NCBI RefSeq assembly: GCF_026151205.1
Contig: NC_087074.1
Location: 8,225,726 to 8,289,725 of the forward strand
Reading direction: 5' to 3'
DNA: 64,000 nucleotides
Origin: Bolinopsis microptera
Taxonomy: Eukaryota > Ctenophora > Tentaculata > Lobata > Bolinopsidae
Shown here: positions 1 through 12,845 of the stretch, one piece after another
Layout of the letters: each line of letters opens with the position of its first letter
Numbering within the stretch: the first letter of the stretch is position 1
The notes under the pieces: model-generated
What the model saw: only the letters and a program-made list of their open reading frames with translations
Told to the model about the DNA's origin: nothing
Databases searched by the model: none
Position numbers and translations under genes: made by a program

Positions 1-155
1 AAGTAATGCATAAGATATGAGAAGCTCAAAATCGCAGCACGACTGTGTATATTAGATTAAGATTTAATTGTCGGAGAGCTGTTAATTTTAAGATTTAAGT
101 ATCAAAAATAGCTGGAAATGGAAATTCCCAACCGTTTTATATGTTCAAAGATTCT

Positions 156-592
156 GTTATATAAGTAGTTCTATTTAAAAACCTGATAAACAAACTAAAT
201 GAGCTAAACGATTAAACGAAGTGCGGCGACAGTGCCATCGGGATCCAACTATTTAACAAATGCTATTATTTTCTATTGGCTGATCTGCGAGCCGGACGAT
301 ATTTGTCGAGCTATGATTGGCTGAACTGAAAAGGATTACGTAGTTCAGCACAGTCCAATGATTCATGAATTTAGTTGTAGGATTCACTATGTTTCTGGTC
401 GTTATATAAGTAGTTCTATTTAAAAACCTGATATACAAACTAAATGAGCTAAACGAAGTGCCGCGACAGTGCCATCGGGATCCAACTATTTAACAAATGC
501 TATTATTTTCAATTGGCTGATCTGCGAGCCGGACGATATTTGTCGAACTATGATTAGCTGAACTGAAAAGGATTACGTAGTTCAGCACAGTC
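156..592. repeat. direct duplication of a ~195-bp block
   Basis: The block at 156-354 is repeated almost unchanged at 401-592. Both copies begin GTTATATAAGTAGTTC and end GTTCAGCACAGTC; the second lacks an 8-bp piece (ATTAAACG region) and has a few substitutions. The 46-bp spacer ends with a sequence (AGGATTCACT) that also follows the second copy, so the true unit is about 245 bp. No coding signal is seen; short minus-strand reading frames inside are chance. Confidence 0.85.
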
Positions 593-1811
593 ATTGATGA
601 TGATGAAGGGAGCTCAGAATTCAGGACAATTCAATTAATTGGGTCCTAGGATTCACTGTATCTTCGGCCATTTAGCGATTTAAATTTTCAGTGCTTTCTG
701 TCATGAAAAAAATGGTCCCCTTGTTCAGCTCCTTAGCATTTAAGATCCACGTCTTCAAAATTATTATTTCATGAGAGACGAGAGTTACTTAATTTGGCTT
801 ACTTGATTGTGCTTCACAATCAATTTTTTCTTTAGTCTTAACCTTTAAAGTTTCCTAACGTTTCCTAAATTTATATTTTCTGACAATATTCCATTTTCGC
901 TGATGAATTACCGAGGGAACATGTGTAAGGTGATATGAATGGGTCCCAATCCTCATCGACCGTCTACAATCTACATTCTTACATTGTAAAGGCTTCATTA
1001 TAATACATAATAACCGCAGTATCTTTATTGACTACAAGCATTAAAGAAAATACTACAGAATCCAGAAAACATGGGAGGAACGTGTAAGAAACTTTGATGC
1101 TCTGGATAGTGATTAAATAATCCCTGATGAGATCTGAAAGAGGGCAAACCGTATGTGTTGGTTGTGTCATGTGATAAGAATGACTCATTCCAGACTCATC
1201 GCGTATACTCTTGATTGAACCCCATAGGAAAAGATCAAAGGAAACACTTACAACTACCTTTTACCTCGAGCTTGAGTGGCAAGATATGAAACAGTAGTGT
1301 GAGTTTCCAATCCCAATATTTATCCATCCCCTCGGCCACCTTCCATGTACGTCATGTCCCTGGTGCTAATTTGCAAATAGTTGGTAACGTGTGCTCCATA
1401 CCCCCAAATGTTAGCCAGGTATTACTTAATTAATATAATATGAGGATCCATCAAGTAACCAGTTCCTATAAAAAGCCGGGAGTTTTTTAATGGATTGATA
1501 GTGCGAGTCAAAAAAAGGGGGACCGCAAAAACGGTAAAATTAAGATCAAAATACCGAATACCGATGTGCTGAAACATACTAATATAATTTATGGGCTCAA
1601 GTTGAAAGCTTTTTTCCATCATAAATTCTATATTTTCTCAAATACCAAAATGGAACAGGTTTATCATAGGATGAAGGATCCAATATTATCCATTGCGAAT
1701 ATTTTCTGATCCTTTTTAATTAAACCGCTAGACCGTGAAATCATTACTATGTATGTTTACACGAGAAAGATGTCGTTATTTGGAATTCTATAAACGATTT
1801 CTCCCTTTCAG
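593..1811. other. no supported gene; upstream intron or intergenic
   Basis: AT-rich sequence without an exon I can support. It probably belongs to an intron of the PITPNM-like gene, because the exon starting at 1812 begins with the third base of a split codon and therefore needs an upstream partner. Confidence 0.5.
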
Positions 1812-4800
1812 GATAGAGATAAAGTTAGTTCAATGCCCACAAGTATGTGCCGATGTGGTCGCTTCTCTGGTTGGTTCACTGCCTTCTGTTGGACCAGGTC
1901 AGAAATCACACTCGGATTACGAGACATGTTTTACATTTTTGGTTTCTAAGTGAGCATTTACGTCATCTTGATTATATAACTTTCACTGGAGTAAATTTGT
2001 TCAATGCATGTCTATCCTATTATATTAGGGACGATAGTGTTCGTGAGAGGATGGGGACTTGTCCCATTGTGATAAACAATTTAATTTGTTGAGTTATTCT
2101 TTCTGGCCGTTGGAGCATACAAAACTTTGAGGTTAACATTGGTCATTAGAACCACCCGGGTACCGTCTCGGTTTACAATCAATCATATACAATCAACTAT
2201 TGGCCCAATAGTATTGGGTTCCTTAGATCGTTGGTGGGGTTCCCATGTTTTATGCAATGGCATAAAATGGCATAATAATTGGAGAATAAATCTCCATTTT
2301 TTCCATTTTCTCAATAGAAAAAGTCTCCATTTTATGCCATTTTATCCCATATAAAAAGTTTAAAATTAAAAAAACCCAATTTTTTACAAAATTTTGACCC
2401 TAAATTTCAACAAAAGACCAAATACCAAAGACTATTTGACCAGAAAATGTTAATCGTTTAAATAGGCGAGAATAATCTACAATGTAAATAACCCAAAGGT
2501 AGACGATCAACCTCCCCATATTAAACGTCTTAAACAGTTAAAGTTTTAAAATAGCACTTCTCAGATCGGTGGCAGAACGAATGTCTGGATCATGGTTACG
2601 GACTGAGCGGGGAGGTGGAGATACCCTTCGAGCTGATACCGGTGCTAACATGCCAGACCGCTAAATACCAGGAGGGACTCAAGACAGTGTGCAGGGAAGC
2701 TAACTCCGTGTTTAACGCTTATCGTGAGGAGGACAGTAGTTTCACTCATAACCAGGTGCCTAGTATAGTAGTATGGTTGTAAGATCTGGCATTTATCAAA
2801 CTTACTTAGCTTACTTTCTTGATATTTACTATATCTTCTGCTGGTTAACGAATGAGTCGACAGCCTTGACGGCTGTAGTATGCTCCAATACCGTGGCGAA
2901 TTCCTGTTAGGGCAAGTGGAATTTAGTAATTTTGACTGGAAACCAAATCTTGAACTGAACAGTGTACTGGAAAATGAGGGGGAATTGGGCAAGAACAGAC
3001 GTGGCCAAATAACTGCAACTGAATGGTAGTGAAGTAGTGAGGGAGACTAGTTTAGCTGGGAGCTGTGAATTGTGAAGGCTAAGAAATTCTGCTCTAATTG
3101 CATGTCTAGAAGGCTGGATCGTTTAAATTAGTCTAATTTATAATATTATATTCTATTACAGATCTCATGGATCTTTCATAAGAACAATGTCTATACTCTA
3201 TAGTGCTGTCAGTAGGAATATTTATGAAACATACGAATGACGAGCATGGTCAAGTTATACCATGAATGAAATACTATATCAGTATGCAGCTAAGTATGCA
3301 GATGTTTTTACAAACATTCATTGGAATGTAGGTATTCGCCACCCTGGTCGCACTGAGAGAGGAACTGGCGACTGGCGCCCAATTTCTCAGTGTATAGTTA
3401 ATTCTGGCCCGGCCTGTATTGTAATTAAACCATATCAATGTCGATATCTATTGTACTGGTTGGTAACTATAAGTGACTTGTCTCCAACATCGTGGGACTA
3501 CGCAATAGGACTGGAGTCTGGAATGTTGCAAGCCAGACTACCTGCCACCTGGTTATTATCTATTCTCATTTAATATAAGCTAATTTAGCTCCCAGTCTAC
3601 ATGGCTCCAAGGTACCTGGTATGATGGTAAGTAGTCTTTATATAATATAACTTCTACAAAATGAAACGACCGGTTGAGTCAGACAAATGTTTCAATCATG
3701 ATACAAAACCATGATATCATCAGTGACAATAATAATATAGTCTAGAAAGTTCCTAACACACTTCTCCTAGGTAACAGTGATAGGGGATGTAGTAGGCTCT
3801 ATCTTAGCCTACGATATCCTGTGTCATAGTGACGAGGAACTAGACCCAGGGTAAGTGACTTTTTAACGTGTCACGTGACTTTTCAGCTTTTCACGTGACT
3901 CTTTAATGTGTCACGTGACTTTTCAGCTTTTCGCGTGACTTTTAACGTGTCGCGTAACTTTTCAATTTTTCACGTAACTTTATTCAAAACTTGACAGAGC
4001 AACCTTTATTAATTGTTTTGTGGGATTGTTTTGTGAATTATTTTCATTTTTATTAAAAATTTTAACATTTTAACTTATTTGTCAGTGATTATATCGGGAA
4101 TCTGGTCCCAACGGTATACCATATAAAGCGTCTTCCTCAACCCATTCTTATGTTAAATGTTAATCTTGAATAAGTAACGTGGAATTTAGTCAGCATGTTT
4201 TATTTGTAAAGTTTTTTAGGTTCAGTAAAGTTTAACTGTGATAATTTTTATGTCTCTTCTATGCCATATCTCTATTACTAGGAAAAGTAAGCCAGATAAT
4301 GTGTGTCAAAGCCCGGGGGGTCGGTATGTCCTGTGATACCTCTGATTACTAATTGTATCCCAATCTTGTCTATAATGAAAAAATAATCACTTCTATTTTT
4401 GGTTCGAACGAATCTTTTTGTTTACCCGTTTTAAAGGATTGGTATCTTACTGGGTTAATTGTAAAATGATGAATTCCTGATAATAATAATTAGCATACCT
4501 GATATTTGAATGAATTCCTATAAATTGTCAATGGCTGAGATTGAAGCTGGCTAATCTCTCGGGCAAATTAAAAGGGCAAAATACTAGTTTCCCATTTTAG
4601 GTCGTTTAAATACTAAATTTTTGTCATCTCATCGAATGAAACCTGCAGAAACAACTGAACTAAAAACATTGATTTTTGCCCCAGCTATTTGCAACGAGAG
4701 CTCGTAGATGACAAGTTTTAAATTGCTTAAATTTTTCCGGTATATCCCTTGGGTGCATGATTCACTCATAATATGAAGTTTGATGACGACATTGTCTCAT

Positions 4801-7800
4801 TATAATAACTCATTTTTCTGCATTTTTTACGTTCCGGGGTAACTACTTATCTACTCGTTATCATTAAAATAACTTGCAATATTTCAGGTTTGACTTCCTA
4901 GTGGACAAGTTTTTCTCCTTCGGTTCTCCAATCGGGAACCTAGTCTTACATCGAGCACTCCAGAACAAGCCAGGTTGGAAACAAGCCAAGTTTTCTTAAA
5001 TAACTATCCAATAATTCCCAAAGTTGATTTTTCGTGTTATAGTTAAACCCTTCAGTGTTGTTCGTTCATAAAAACATTCTCAGTGCACCCAAAGAAGCTG
5101 GTGACCCAGTTCTACAACCTGTTCTACGCTTCCTCGCCGGGTGCTGTTAGAATTGAACCTGTTCTGGACGGACACTTCGCTTCATTTCCGCCCATCTGTA
5201 TCCCCCGCTTCAACAAGTACGTTCTTATCTTTATAGTTGATATCTTCATTGGCAAGGTGACTGATTGACCTCATTTAAATCACGAGAAAAAATATTACCC
5301 TTTCCTTAAGATGTTTATTTGCATAACAGAACGTTAGCAAATCTAGGACAGGACGTCGCTAACCCTAAATGTCAATGACACTACAATTAATCCTTCAGGT
5401 CTCCGTACGGAGCCGGAACAAAGTACAATATAAACTCTTTTCTAGAGCGGAACCACACGTTCTTACAGGACCCTATACACCCTATAAACCCTAGCATTGC
5501 TACACATGATCCAACTAGCACCTCTGCTAGTTTAGTTCGACCCATTACAACCTCTTCGTTAGGTAAACCTCGCTACAGAATTTTTCAATGCCGAATCTGC
5601 TCATTATATTGGCAAAAGCTCCGATTATAATATAAAGCCGCCATATTAACATCATAGCTAGTGTTAGAGAGTCTACCCTATTTTGATTTGTCGTTTTCAA
5701 TGTCGTTGTGCCATGACTCACGGAGTTGCAACCTTTACTACCTTTACCACCTTTACTACCTTTACCACCTTTACCATCCCAGGAATGTCAGGGGTATCAG
5801 AATGGTGGGGAACTAAACGTATAGACTACGCTCTCTACTACCCTGAAGCTCTGCGCTCTTTTCCTTCTCTCATCCTGCCAGCTCTTCTACACAGCAGTTA
5901 TTGGGAGAATTACGATGTGGCTGCGTTTGTTGTCCAGCAAGTAAGTTTAAAGTTATGGTTGTTAAATTTCCTTGAACTTCTATGTCCTATGATCTTGCTA
6001 AAGGCGTAGATATAGCGCGCATACGCCTACCGTATGATCAGCTGTTTGTCGAGACCGCAAAAAGAAATAACAGTCAACCAAATCTGACTGAGAAAAACTC
6101 GACTATATAGAGCAAGGGTGGAGTCTAATTGGTGCGCGTTGGTAGTAATGAAGTTTTGACACATGTTCCTAAAGCGATTTCATTTAATGAAGTTTTGATC
6201 GAAAGCAAGTCGACCACAAAGAATTACCCAACTCAGGCATGAAGCAATTCGTAACTCAAACTGAGAAATATACCCGCACGTGCCACGTTTGTATACTGAC
6301 CAGTCCACCACAAATGAACACATCAAGGGTGATCTGAAATTGAAACTAGTTTAATTTGCAATCTCTCGGTTCAACAGAAATGACGGTCACGTGATATAAA
6401 TTGTTCCGTGCAAAGCACAATTGAACTGCTTCCCGAATCCAACTATAATGAAGTATTTAATCTTGGTCCGTAGTCTTCGTGGAATTTGGACAGATCTTTA
6501 TAATTCAATTCGTGGTGGTCCCGTGACCTGTCAAAATGTGCAGCGTACTGCAACTTCCGATACCACTTATTTGCGTAGCAAAGTGCCAAGCGGTAGTGGG
6601 TGGTCGACAGGTTCCACTTAGTATCACCTCCTGTGATTAGATCTTTAGATGGTAAAATATGAATTTAATCGGAAATATCGAATTCTGTAGCTTTCAGAAA
6701 ACAATAAACTAAATATTAATCACCTACAAATACTTAAGGGTACTTAAGGGTAAGCACAGAGCGCGTTTAAGGGTACTTAACTGTTACCAGGTGCTAGGAC
6801 TGGACGAAGCCCTGCCCTCTACTCCCCACATAACACCCCGAAACACTGAGACGGATCTCCTTGCTGCTGCTCAGTCCGCCAGCTCCGCTAACAACACGGA
6901 GAAGTGGCTCAGACGGCGTACTAAGTTGAAGGTTAACAATTTGAACCCTAACCACCGCTGCTTCGATACGATCTATTTGGAGGGGCAAGAGCAGGAGATA
7001 TTTGCTAAGTTTTTCTACGGACCATTGGATGCGCTCAGCTTGGTCGGAGAAAAGGTGGGACAATTTTGAATTAATAATCATTTATTACAGAAAAGTACAT
7101 TTGACCAGCTTAAATCAGAATTTTTTCATTTCAGCATTTGTTTTTACTGCCTCCCGTGGAATGTACTTCTAATTTCAGGTGGATATTAGTATAATGGACC
7201 CACACCCCGGAGGAGAGTACAACTTTCTGGGGACCCAAGTAACCAGTCAAGGAGGCAGGATTAACTTCAAGATCCCGGAGAACTACAAATTTGGGACGGG
7301 GTTGTACCCGGTGAAATGTACGGTTCGAGGAGATAAATCCACTGCTGAGGGTTTTATGGCGGTGGTTCCTCCGGGGACGGAATGTGTTGTCTTCTCTATT
7401 GACGGTAGTTTCACTCTTAACATGTCGCTCATGGGAAGGGATGCTAAAATACGACCTGGTGCCGTCGAGGTTTGATGTGCTCAATTTTCACATTTCATTG
7501 CTTATGTGCAATAACGTTTGTAAAAGTAAAACTCGCCACAAGAAGGTCTCCCAATTCTCTTTTTTTAAATCTGTGAACAGTTTTTACATACTAATAAAGC
7601 TATCTCATACACACTTAATAATTAAATATCCTCTCCAGGTTGTTCGGTTGTGGCAGGAGCTGGGTTTCGTCATAATCTACATCACAGCCCGACCAGATCT
7701 CCAGAAGGAGAGCGTGTTGGAGTGGCTGGGTACCCACAATTTCCCGCACGGCATTGTGGCATTCAGTGATGGAATCAGTCCCACTGATCTCCTCAAGGAC

Positions 7801-8596
7801 AAGATGGAGTACTTGATTCGACTAAAAAACGAGGTAAATCATAGCCAGGACTTAAATCAGAATTCAGTTTTAGTAAATAAAGAAATCATGGCGGTATTTT
7901 TCGAACAAATTATAATATTTCATTTCGTTGGAGATGAGACTACATGATTCTACTGTTATTGATTTTATTTGTCTTTAATCCTCCGTCCATTTCAGTGCAA
8001 GTTGAACATTTACGCTGCATATGGAAGCTCCAAGGACATTAATGTATATCAATCAGCTGGAATTCCACTAAGTAAAATGTACATTGTAAAACCGAAGAAT
8101 CCAAAGCGAAAACATCAGGTTCGTTCACTCTTTCAATCAGCCGAATTAAGCCGTTTTGTTTTGTGTTTCGATGTTTCACGATTTATCGAGTGTTTCAATA
8201 ATTCATATTTCGCTGTAATTGTAAACTCTTCATTCCGATTTGATGTTACTGTTAGGGATGTAAGCACTGATTCTGATAATTTTTGTTCAAAAATCCGAAT
8301 CTACGATATCAGACGGAATATATATATTTCACCACCATTATAATGTTTCTGTTCACCTTGTGTCTTAGCTTGATGACGTTTTCACGATTGACTACGAAAC
8401 ATACGGCTCTCACTTGACAATGCTGAGACAACTTATGAAACGGCGAGCCAGCTCGACCCTCAAAGTCCCGCACCTCACATTTAAGGAACAAAAAGAGACA
8501 TCCCCAATCCTAGTGACTTCAAGGAGAATTTCTAAAGATAGGAGAGATTCTACTAGTCAGATCGGGGGTTCACGCAACGTCATATCTGAACAATAA
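1812..8596 (+). CDS. PITPNM/RdgB-type membrane-associated phosphatidylinositol transfer protein, C-terminal half (DDHD + LNS2)
   Basis: Thirteen phase-compatible exons: 1812-1897, 2565-2735, 3589-3611, 3771-3850, 4888-4973, 5084-5216, 5399-5562, 5783-5940, 6791-7054, 7179-7469, 7639-7833, 7996-8118, 8369-8596, giving about 666 residues ending in TAA. Family members carry PI and phosphatidic acid between ER and plasma membrane. Seen: a lipase-like segment VTVIGDVVGSILAYD (3771-3850); FDFLVDKFFSFGSP (4888 exon); the DDHD region with WWGTKRIDY and LLHSSYWENYD (5783 exon); the LNS2 domain with GLYPVKCTVRGD, VFSIDGSF (7179 exon), YITARPD and HNFPHG (7639 exon) and the AAYGSSKDINVY segment (7996 exon). 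The N-terminal PITP domain and FFAT motif (about 570 residues by family length) are not visible and should lie upstream of the window. A polyadenylation signal AATAAA is at about 8806. Very sure of family; individual first and last exons less so. Confidence 0.93.
3589..3611 (+). CDS. 23-nt microexon of the PITPNM-like gene
   Basis: The exon ending at 2735 leaves one base of a codon, but the next clear exon (3771) starts at a codon boundary, so a bridging exon is required. The only good candidate I found is 3589-3611, between a TTTAG acceptor and a GTACCT donor. It restores phase exactly and supplies a LHGSK stretch directly before VTVIGD, where family members have a short FNGK/FxGQ-like linker. 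Confidence 0.65.
3851..3990. repeat. intronic minisatellite with CACGTGAC boxes
   Basis: About six units of ~20 bp within the intron after 3850, alternating TTTTCACGTGAC and GTGTCACGTGAC forms and decaying to CGCGTGAC/CGCGTAAC toward the 3' end. Each intact unit holds the CACGTG E-box. Confidence 0.75.
5731..5778 (+). repeat. 9-bp microsatellite (CTTTACYAC)n in a polypyrimidine tract
   Basis: About five CTTTACCAC/CTTTACTAC units directly precede the acceptor at 5782 of the DDHD exon. The repeat reads as a pyrimidine-rich splice tract; the Phe-Thr-Thr string it could encode lies in the intron. Confidence 0.75.
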
Positions 8597-10305
8597 TAAC
8601 ATGTGAGATGCTCCACGTGATTTGCATATCACACGCGCACGTGCACGTGGCGCGCACCCCGTGCCGCTTAATTCATATATTATTCGCTTTGTAGAGTGAG
8701 ACATGGTGATGTTATTATATCTCATGAATACTTGTTGGCAAAGCAGCACTTTTTACTGAAATTTGGAATCAACTCCTGTGATTTGTCTTTTAAATGTTTC
8801 TTCTTAATAAACTCTGTATAGTCTTTACCACTACCAATAACCAAAGCTACTAAGTACATACTCAACGTCCGAAAAAATGAACTAGTACTACTGAATATAA
8901 CTTTTGTTTACACATTACATTTGAATGAGCAATTTAATCATGAAATCTAGCTAGGACTCAATAACGTTCGAGCAAATTAATAGTCATTTGGTTACGAAAA
9001 ACCGGCCACAATGCGATCGCTCTACTAATTTTGCGGACGTTAGGTATTCCAGTTGGACGTATATTTCTCTGGCAGGTATTCAGACTTGGTGTTAAATCTT
9101 CATATATTTATTCTTTATTCGTCATTAAAAATGATTTCTCCTTTATTTGTCACGAAAAGATAGTTGATACACAAGGCTTTCATATAAATGATGTTGCTTT
9201 GTATGCCCTTCATCCCAATTTCGTATTCATAGCTATATCTATGACAATTCCTGAATTCCTAGTTCATATGAATTGTGATCAATGTTATCGTAACGAATAC
9301 TTGCCTGAAAAATACCGTCCAGCTAATATTATCTCAATCTTATGTAAAATTGTGGTTGTGAATTCTTTAATTGTTATTTGTTGTGCCTATTGGAGCCCTT
9401 TTGGGGCGTACAATAGTCCGACAGTACTGCGACAGAACTGCGACAGTACTGCATCCACAAGTAGAGAGCTAGGCAAAAGCAAGGGACTCCGTGGTTCTTT
9501 GTCCACTTCTATCAAGTACAGCAGCTCTCTCAGCATGTGTCCAGGTCCCCTTTATCGTAGTGTAGAAATGTCGCATTTTAGTCTCTGTCACGTCAATATG
9601 CTGCCCGTGAAGCTGTAAAGTTCTCCGCAAAATAACTGAGAATAAGAATTAAGATCCTTCTGAAGCACACTGTTTAAGCTGCAGTTCTGTCACAGTACTG
9701 TAAGTTGTAACTGTAACCTAGTACTGTCGCACTAGTGTCACAATAATTTCGCAGTACTGTCGTCGACGAACTATTGTACGACCTCCTTTTGTCTTAGCCC
9801 AATTAGTCGCTCCAAAATATCAGATTATCAGCTTATATATATCTATGTGTGACTTCTAGTGAAAACAGATACAATTGATGTTTTATATATTTCTTTCTTT
9901 AAATCAATACAAAATGTACTATCAACGGCCCCTGTCAATAATTCAGGCAATGGGTTGATATACTGATCGACTATAGAAAAAAGCATGGAATTGAAATTTA
10001 CAGATTCGTAATAGCCTTAATTCTTATCATCTTTATAGCCACAGCTAGATATTATGTAAATTATAAATTCATGAATATGTTGGAGTAGAAGTACTTAACG
10101 AATAGCAGCAATGATTTTGCTATGAAATGTGATCAGCTGTTATTAAATTTTGCAGCTTTGCATTAATTTTAAACTTTGCATACAACTTTGCATAAACACT
10201 TTTCATATAATCTTACATAAAACTTTGCATAAAACTTTGCATAGAATTCATTGCAATGTTTTCGATTCAGTTCACAGTTTTATTTAATAGTGCTTTGTCT
10301 CTCAG
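8597..10305. other. 3' UTR and intergenic or intron sequence
   Basis: Apart from the MITE at 9417-9780 I see no gene. Just after the stop at 8596 there is a GC-rich patch (8615-8665) with CACGTG boxes and an ATTTGCAT octamer; a comparable GC-rich, CACGTG-containing patch follows the second candidate stop at 10536. The open frame at 9031-9618 overlaps the MITE and has no recognisable motif. Confidence 0.5.
9417..9780. mobile_element. short TIR element (MITE), 364 bp
   Basis: The left end CGTACAATAGTCCG and right end CGAACTATTGTACG are inverted repeats. They continue inward with several AGTACTGCGACAG-type subterminal repeats in both orientations. No transposase is present. Family not assigned; a target duplication is not clear. 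Confidence 0.7.
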
Positions 10306-10536
10306 GTAAACTGGATCAACAACAACCACTTCACGGATCATTACCAGTACCTGAAAGGCTTGGCACCTAAATCCTCATCCTGGACTCGAGTCCCAATCAG
10401 TGTTGACGTCTTCAAATTCCCCTCCGAAAAGAGGGTTTCTCGTTGTGGCACGATAAAGAGACAATTCTCCGCTACAAGGAGTCGGACAGATCTGTTACAA
10501 TTGCCCTCCACCTCAGAGTTGAGGGAGGACACGTGA
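10306..10536 (+). CDS. candidate alternative terminal exon of the PITPNM-like gene
   Basis: A good acceptor (TTTGTCTCTCAG) opens a 76-codon frame starting VNWINNNHF and ending in TGA at 10536. It begins in phase 0, the same phase in which the exon at 7996-8118 ends and in which the exon at 8369 begins. Its start resembles the family's final segment (typically V-[QN]-[FW]-[LI] then a DGY-AHL-QL type motif). Its basic serine-rich tail is also typical of PITPNM C-termini. It could instead be the last exon of an unrecognised gene, but no other exon nearby supports that. Confidence 0.5.
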   Translation, partial: VNWINNNHFTDHYQYLKGLAPKSSSWTRVPISVDVFKFPSEKRVSRCGTIKRQFSATRSRTDLLQLPSTSELREDT

Positions 10537-10765
10537 CAGGGCGCGCGTCACCGGGCGCACGTGCAACAGGGCCCCGGAGCTAGACTTTAATTTGTTTATA
10601 CTCGTCCAGATTTACATGTGCTATCAGATGTTTAGTTTTATGTTAGGAGACACTCTTGAGATGATATATGTTGAACCATATAATACATTTGGTGAAATCT
10701 GCTGATCTGCTGGGCTGTGCTGATCAGGTGATATCACATCGTTCTGATAAAACCAATGTTCGGGT

Positions 10766-10868
10766 TAACCTGTTAACCTGTTAACCTGTTAACCTGTTAA
10801 CCTGTTAACCTGTTAACTTGTTAACCTGTTAACCTGTTAACCTGTTAACCTGTTAACCTGTAACCTGC
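10766..10868. repeat. 8-bp tandem repeat (GTTAACCT)n
   Basis: About twelve near-perfect copies of TTAACCTG with one TTAACTTG variant. Each unit holds the palindrome GTTAAC. No gene overlaps it. Confidence 0.9.
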
Positions 10869-11443
10869 TATTCTCGAGTATTAAAGGCTAGGGTATTAGA
10901 TTAAAATAAATTTATATACTGTCTGATAAAAGGGCAATGAGGCGTGCAGTTTATACCTTTGATTTCCTGCCTAGAACAGAAAATGTAGAAGTAGAAAATG
11001 TTTGTGTCACTCTCATTTTGATTTATTGAATATCAACATGCATATAATCTGTGTAATCTAACAATATTTGAGGGGGCATGCTGACGATTATTTTAATTTT
11101 TCGATGCAGCAAGCTTAATTTTTGATTAAGTTGTATTGTATGCCAGCTGTATTTAATATTTAATCTTTAACTGAAAACATAGTATTTAATAGTTGATTGA
11201 TTTCCCGTAACTAATTTAAAGTCCCACTCATTGAAAATTATTATTTTTGACCAAAAATATTATTTAAAAAAAGCTGGAATTATAATTGAATATTTAATTT
11301 TTCGATTGGTCGAAATTGTTGTCACTCCGATTAATTTGAATAATTTAATGAAGATGTACGTTTTGTTGAGTTAAATATCTTATTAGTACCGTAGTTTACC
11401 CGATTTATTGTAATTAGGTGTGTGATTTGCAGCTTGATTTTGT

Positions 11444-12296
11444 ATTACCTTATCGGACCTTATTTGGACGGACATTACATGAACGGACATAATTATGAAC
11501 GGACATTAATATGAACGCTCGAAGGCATTCAAAACCATCAAAAATTCGAATTTTTTTCAATTTTTTTGACGTTTTTTTAATTTCAGCAAATGATTTTTGA
11601 ATCCATTTTTTATACAGTAAGTAAGAAAAGCAGTCATTAAGCAGTAAAATGATAAAATATGTGTACATGATCAGTTTTTAATATCACATATCATCTTCAT
11701 CAAATGGGTTTTCGTGCATGAAATATTCCATGCTTAAAGCATCAGTGATTTCTAGCTTTATGGAAACCTTTTTTATCAAACTACCCCGCGGTCCTGCATT
11801 TCAGTGTTAACTTTTACAAGCCATTCGGCGTGAAGTGGTTTTATCTTAGACAACTTAAGGTTAACCTTAACATCACGTGGAGCTTTCCTAGCACTGTTTC
11901 ATTACCGCCCCTGAGTAATATGAGCTATAACAACGTCGGACAATGTCCTTTGCAACACGATTTACCGTAATATCTAGAGGCTGGAACAAGTTTGTCATGT
12001 TGGCGGGGACTAGTTCATGAACTATGTTGTTGAGTGCCATAATTAGAGTTTTCTGTGCCTCCGGCAGACCAAGGAGAACCTTTCCGTCGTTAACTTACGG
12101 CACAATAAAGTTCTCAAATATGTTGTCATATTCTGGACAAAAAGTTCGAAATGGAAAAATTTTTGAAAAAATTTCAACTGACTTTAACTTGGACGGACAT
12201 TAATTGAACGGACTTTATTTGAACGGACATTAAGATGAACGCTAGGGCCTCCAGCGTTCAAGTAATGTCCGTCCAAATAAGGTCCGATAAGGTAAT
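11444..12296. mobile_element. non-autonomous DNA transposon with perfect 35-bp TIRs
   Basis: Positions 11444-11478 and 12262-12296 are perfect inverted repeats beginning ATTACCTTATCGGACC. Inside each end is a cluster of subterminal GAACGGACATTA repeats. The 853-bp interior has no transposase motif; the small minus-strand frame at 11450-11668 reads through the TIR and is not convincing. The superfamily is not recognised. Confidence 0.85.
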
Positions 12297-12438
12297 CCTT
12301 GTATTATTTTGTTTTTTTTTGATATTCCGTGTTTCTGTTTTGTCTCTGTTTACGGTGTAACTGAATGATTGAAAATGCAAATGACGATAGCTACTGACAA
12401 TGATCTACATTGATACTAAAAATGAATGATTATAACTG

Positions 12439-12615
12439 CGAATAAAAGATGAAACTACGAATAAAATATCGCTACTCGGAATATAATTAAAAGATTTTGC
12501 CGGTTAAGTCACTTAACCGTGCGAACTGCATAACACAGATTTTATTCTCAGTTCAGATCTTTTATTTATATTCCGAATAGCAATATTTTACTCGCAGTTT
12601 CTCTTTTGTCGCAAC
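12439..12615. mobile_element. imperfect palindrome, probable MITE or foldback
   Basis: The left arm (about 12439-12496, with CGAATAAAATATCGCTACTC) and right arm (about 12553-12615, with GAATAGCAATATTTTACTCG) are ~85% inverted copies around a 55-bp loop. Non-coding. Confidence 0.65.
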
Positions 12616-12845
12616 TTAATAAATTTCAAACAATTGTCATTGCAACATGAGACTTATAATGTATAAATAATGCTCCGATCCGGATACGTAAGTTAACTAT
12701 TTAACTGTAAATAAAAGCCGTTTCCCCTTTGTCACAACAATATAGATACAAGATATTTCGAACTGTTATCAACAACATGTCAAATTTCAATGAAAAATAG
12801 AGTAAATATATAATACAATTGAGGCAATATATTAAGTCAGGTAGT

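Noticed and set aside
3262-3573. 103-codon open frame with a DWRPIS-like string recalling reverse transcriptases
   Set aside because: It lies in an intron of the PITPNM-like gene, has no other reverse-transcriptase motif, and the match is too short.
9031-9618. 195-codon open frame on the plus strand
   Set aside because: No protein motif, no splice context, and it runs into the left TIR of the MITE at 9417.
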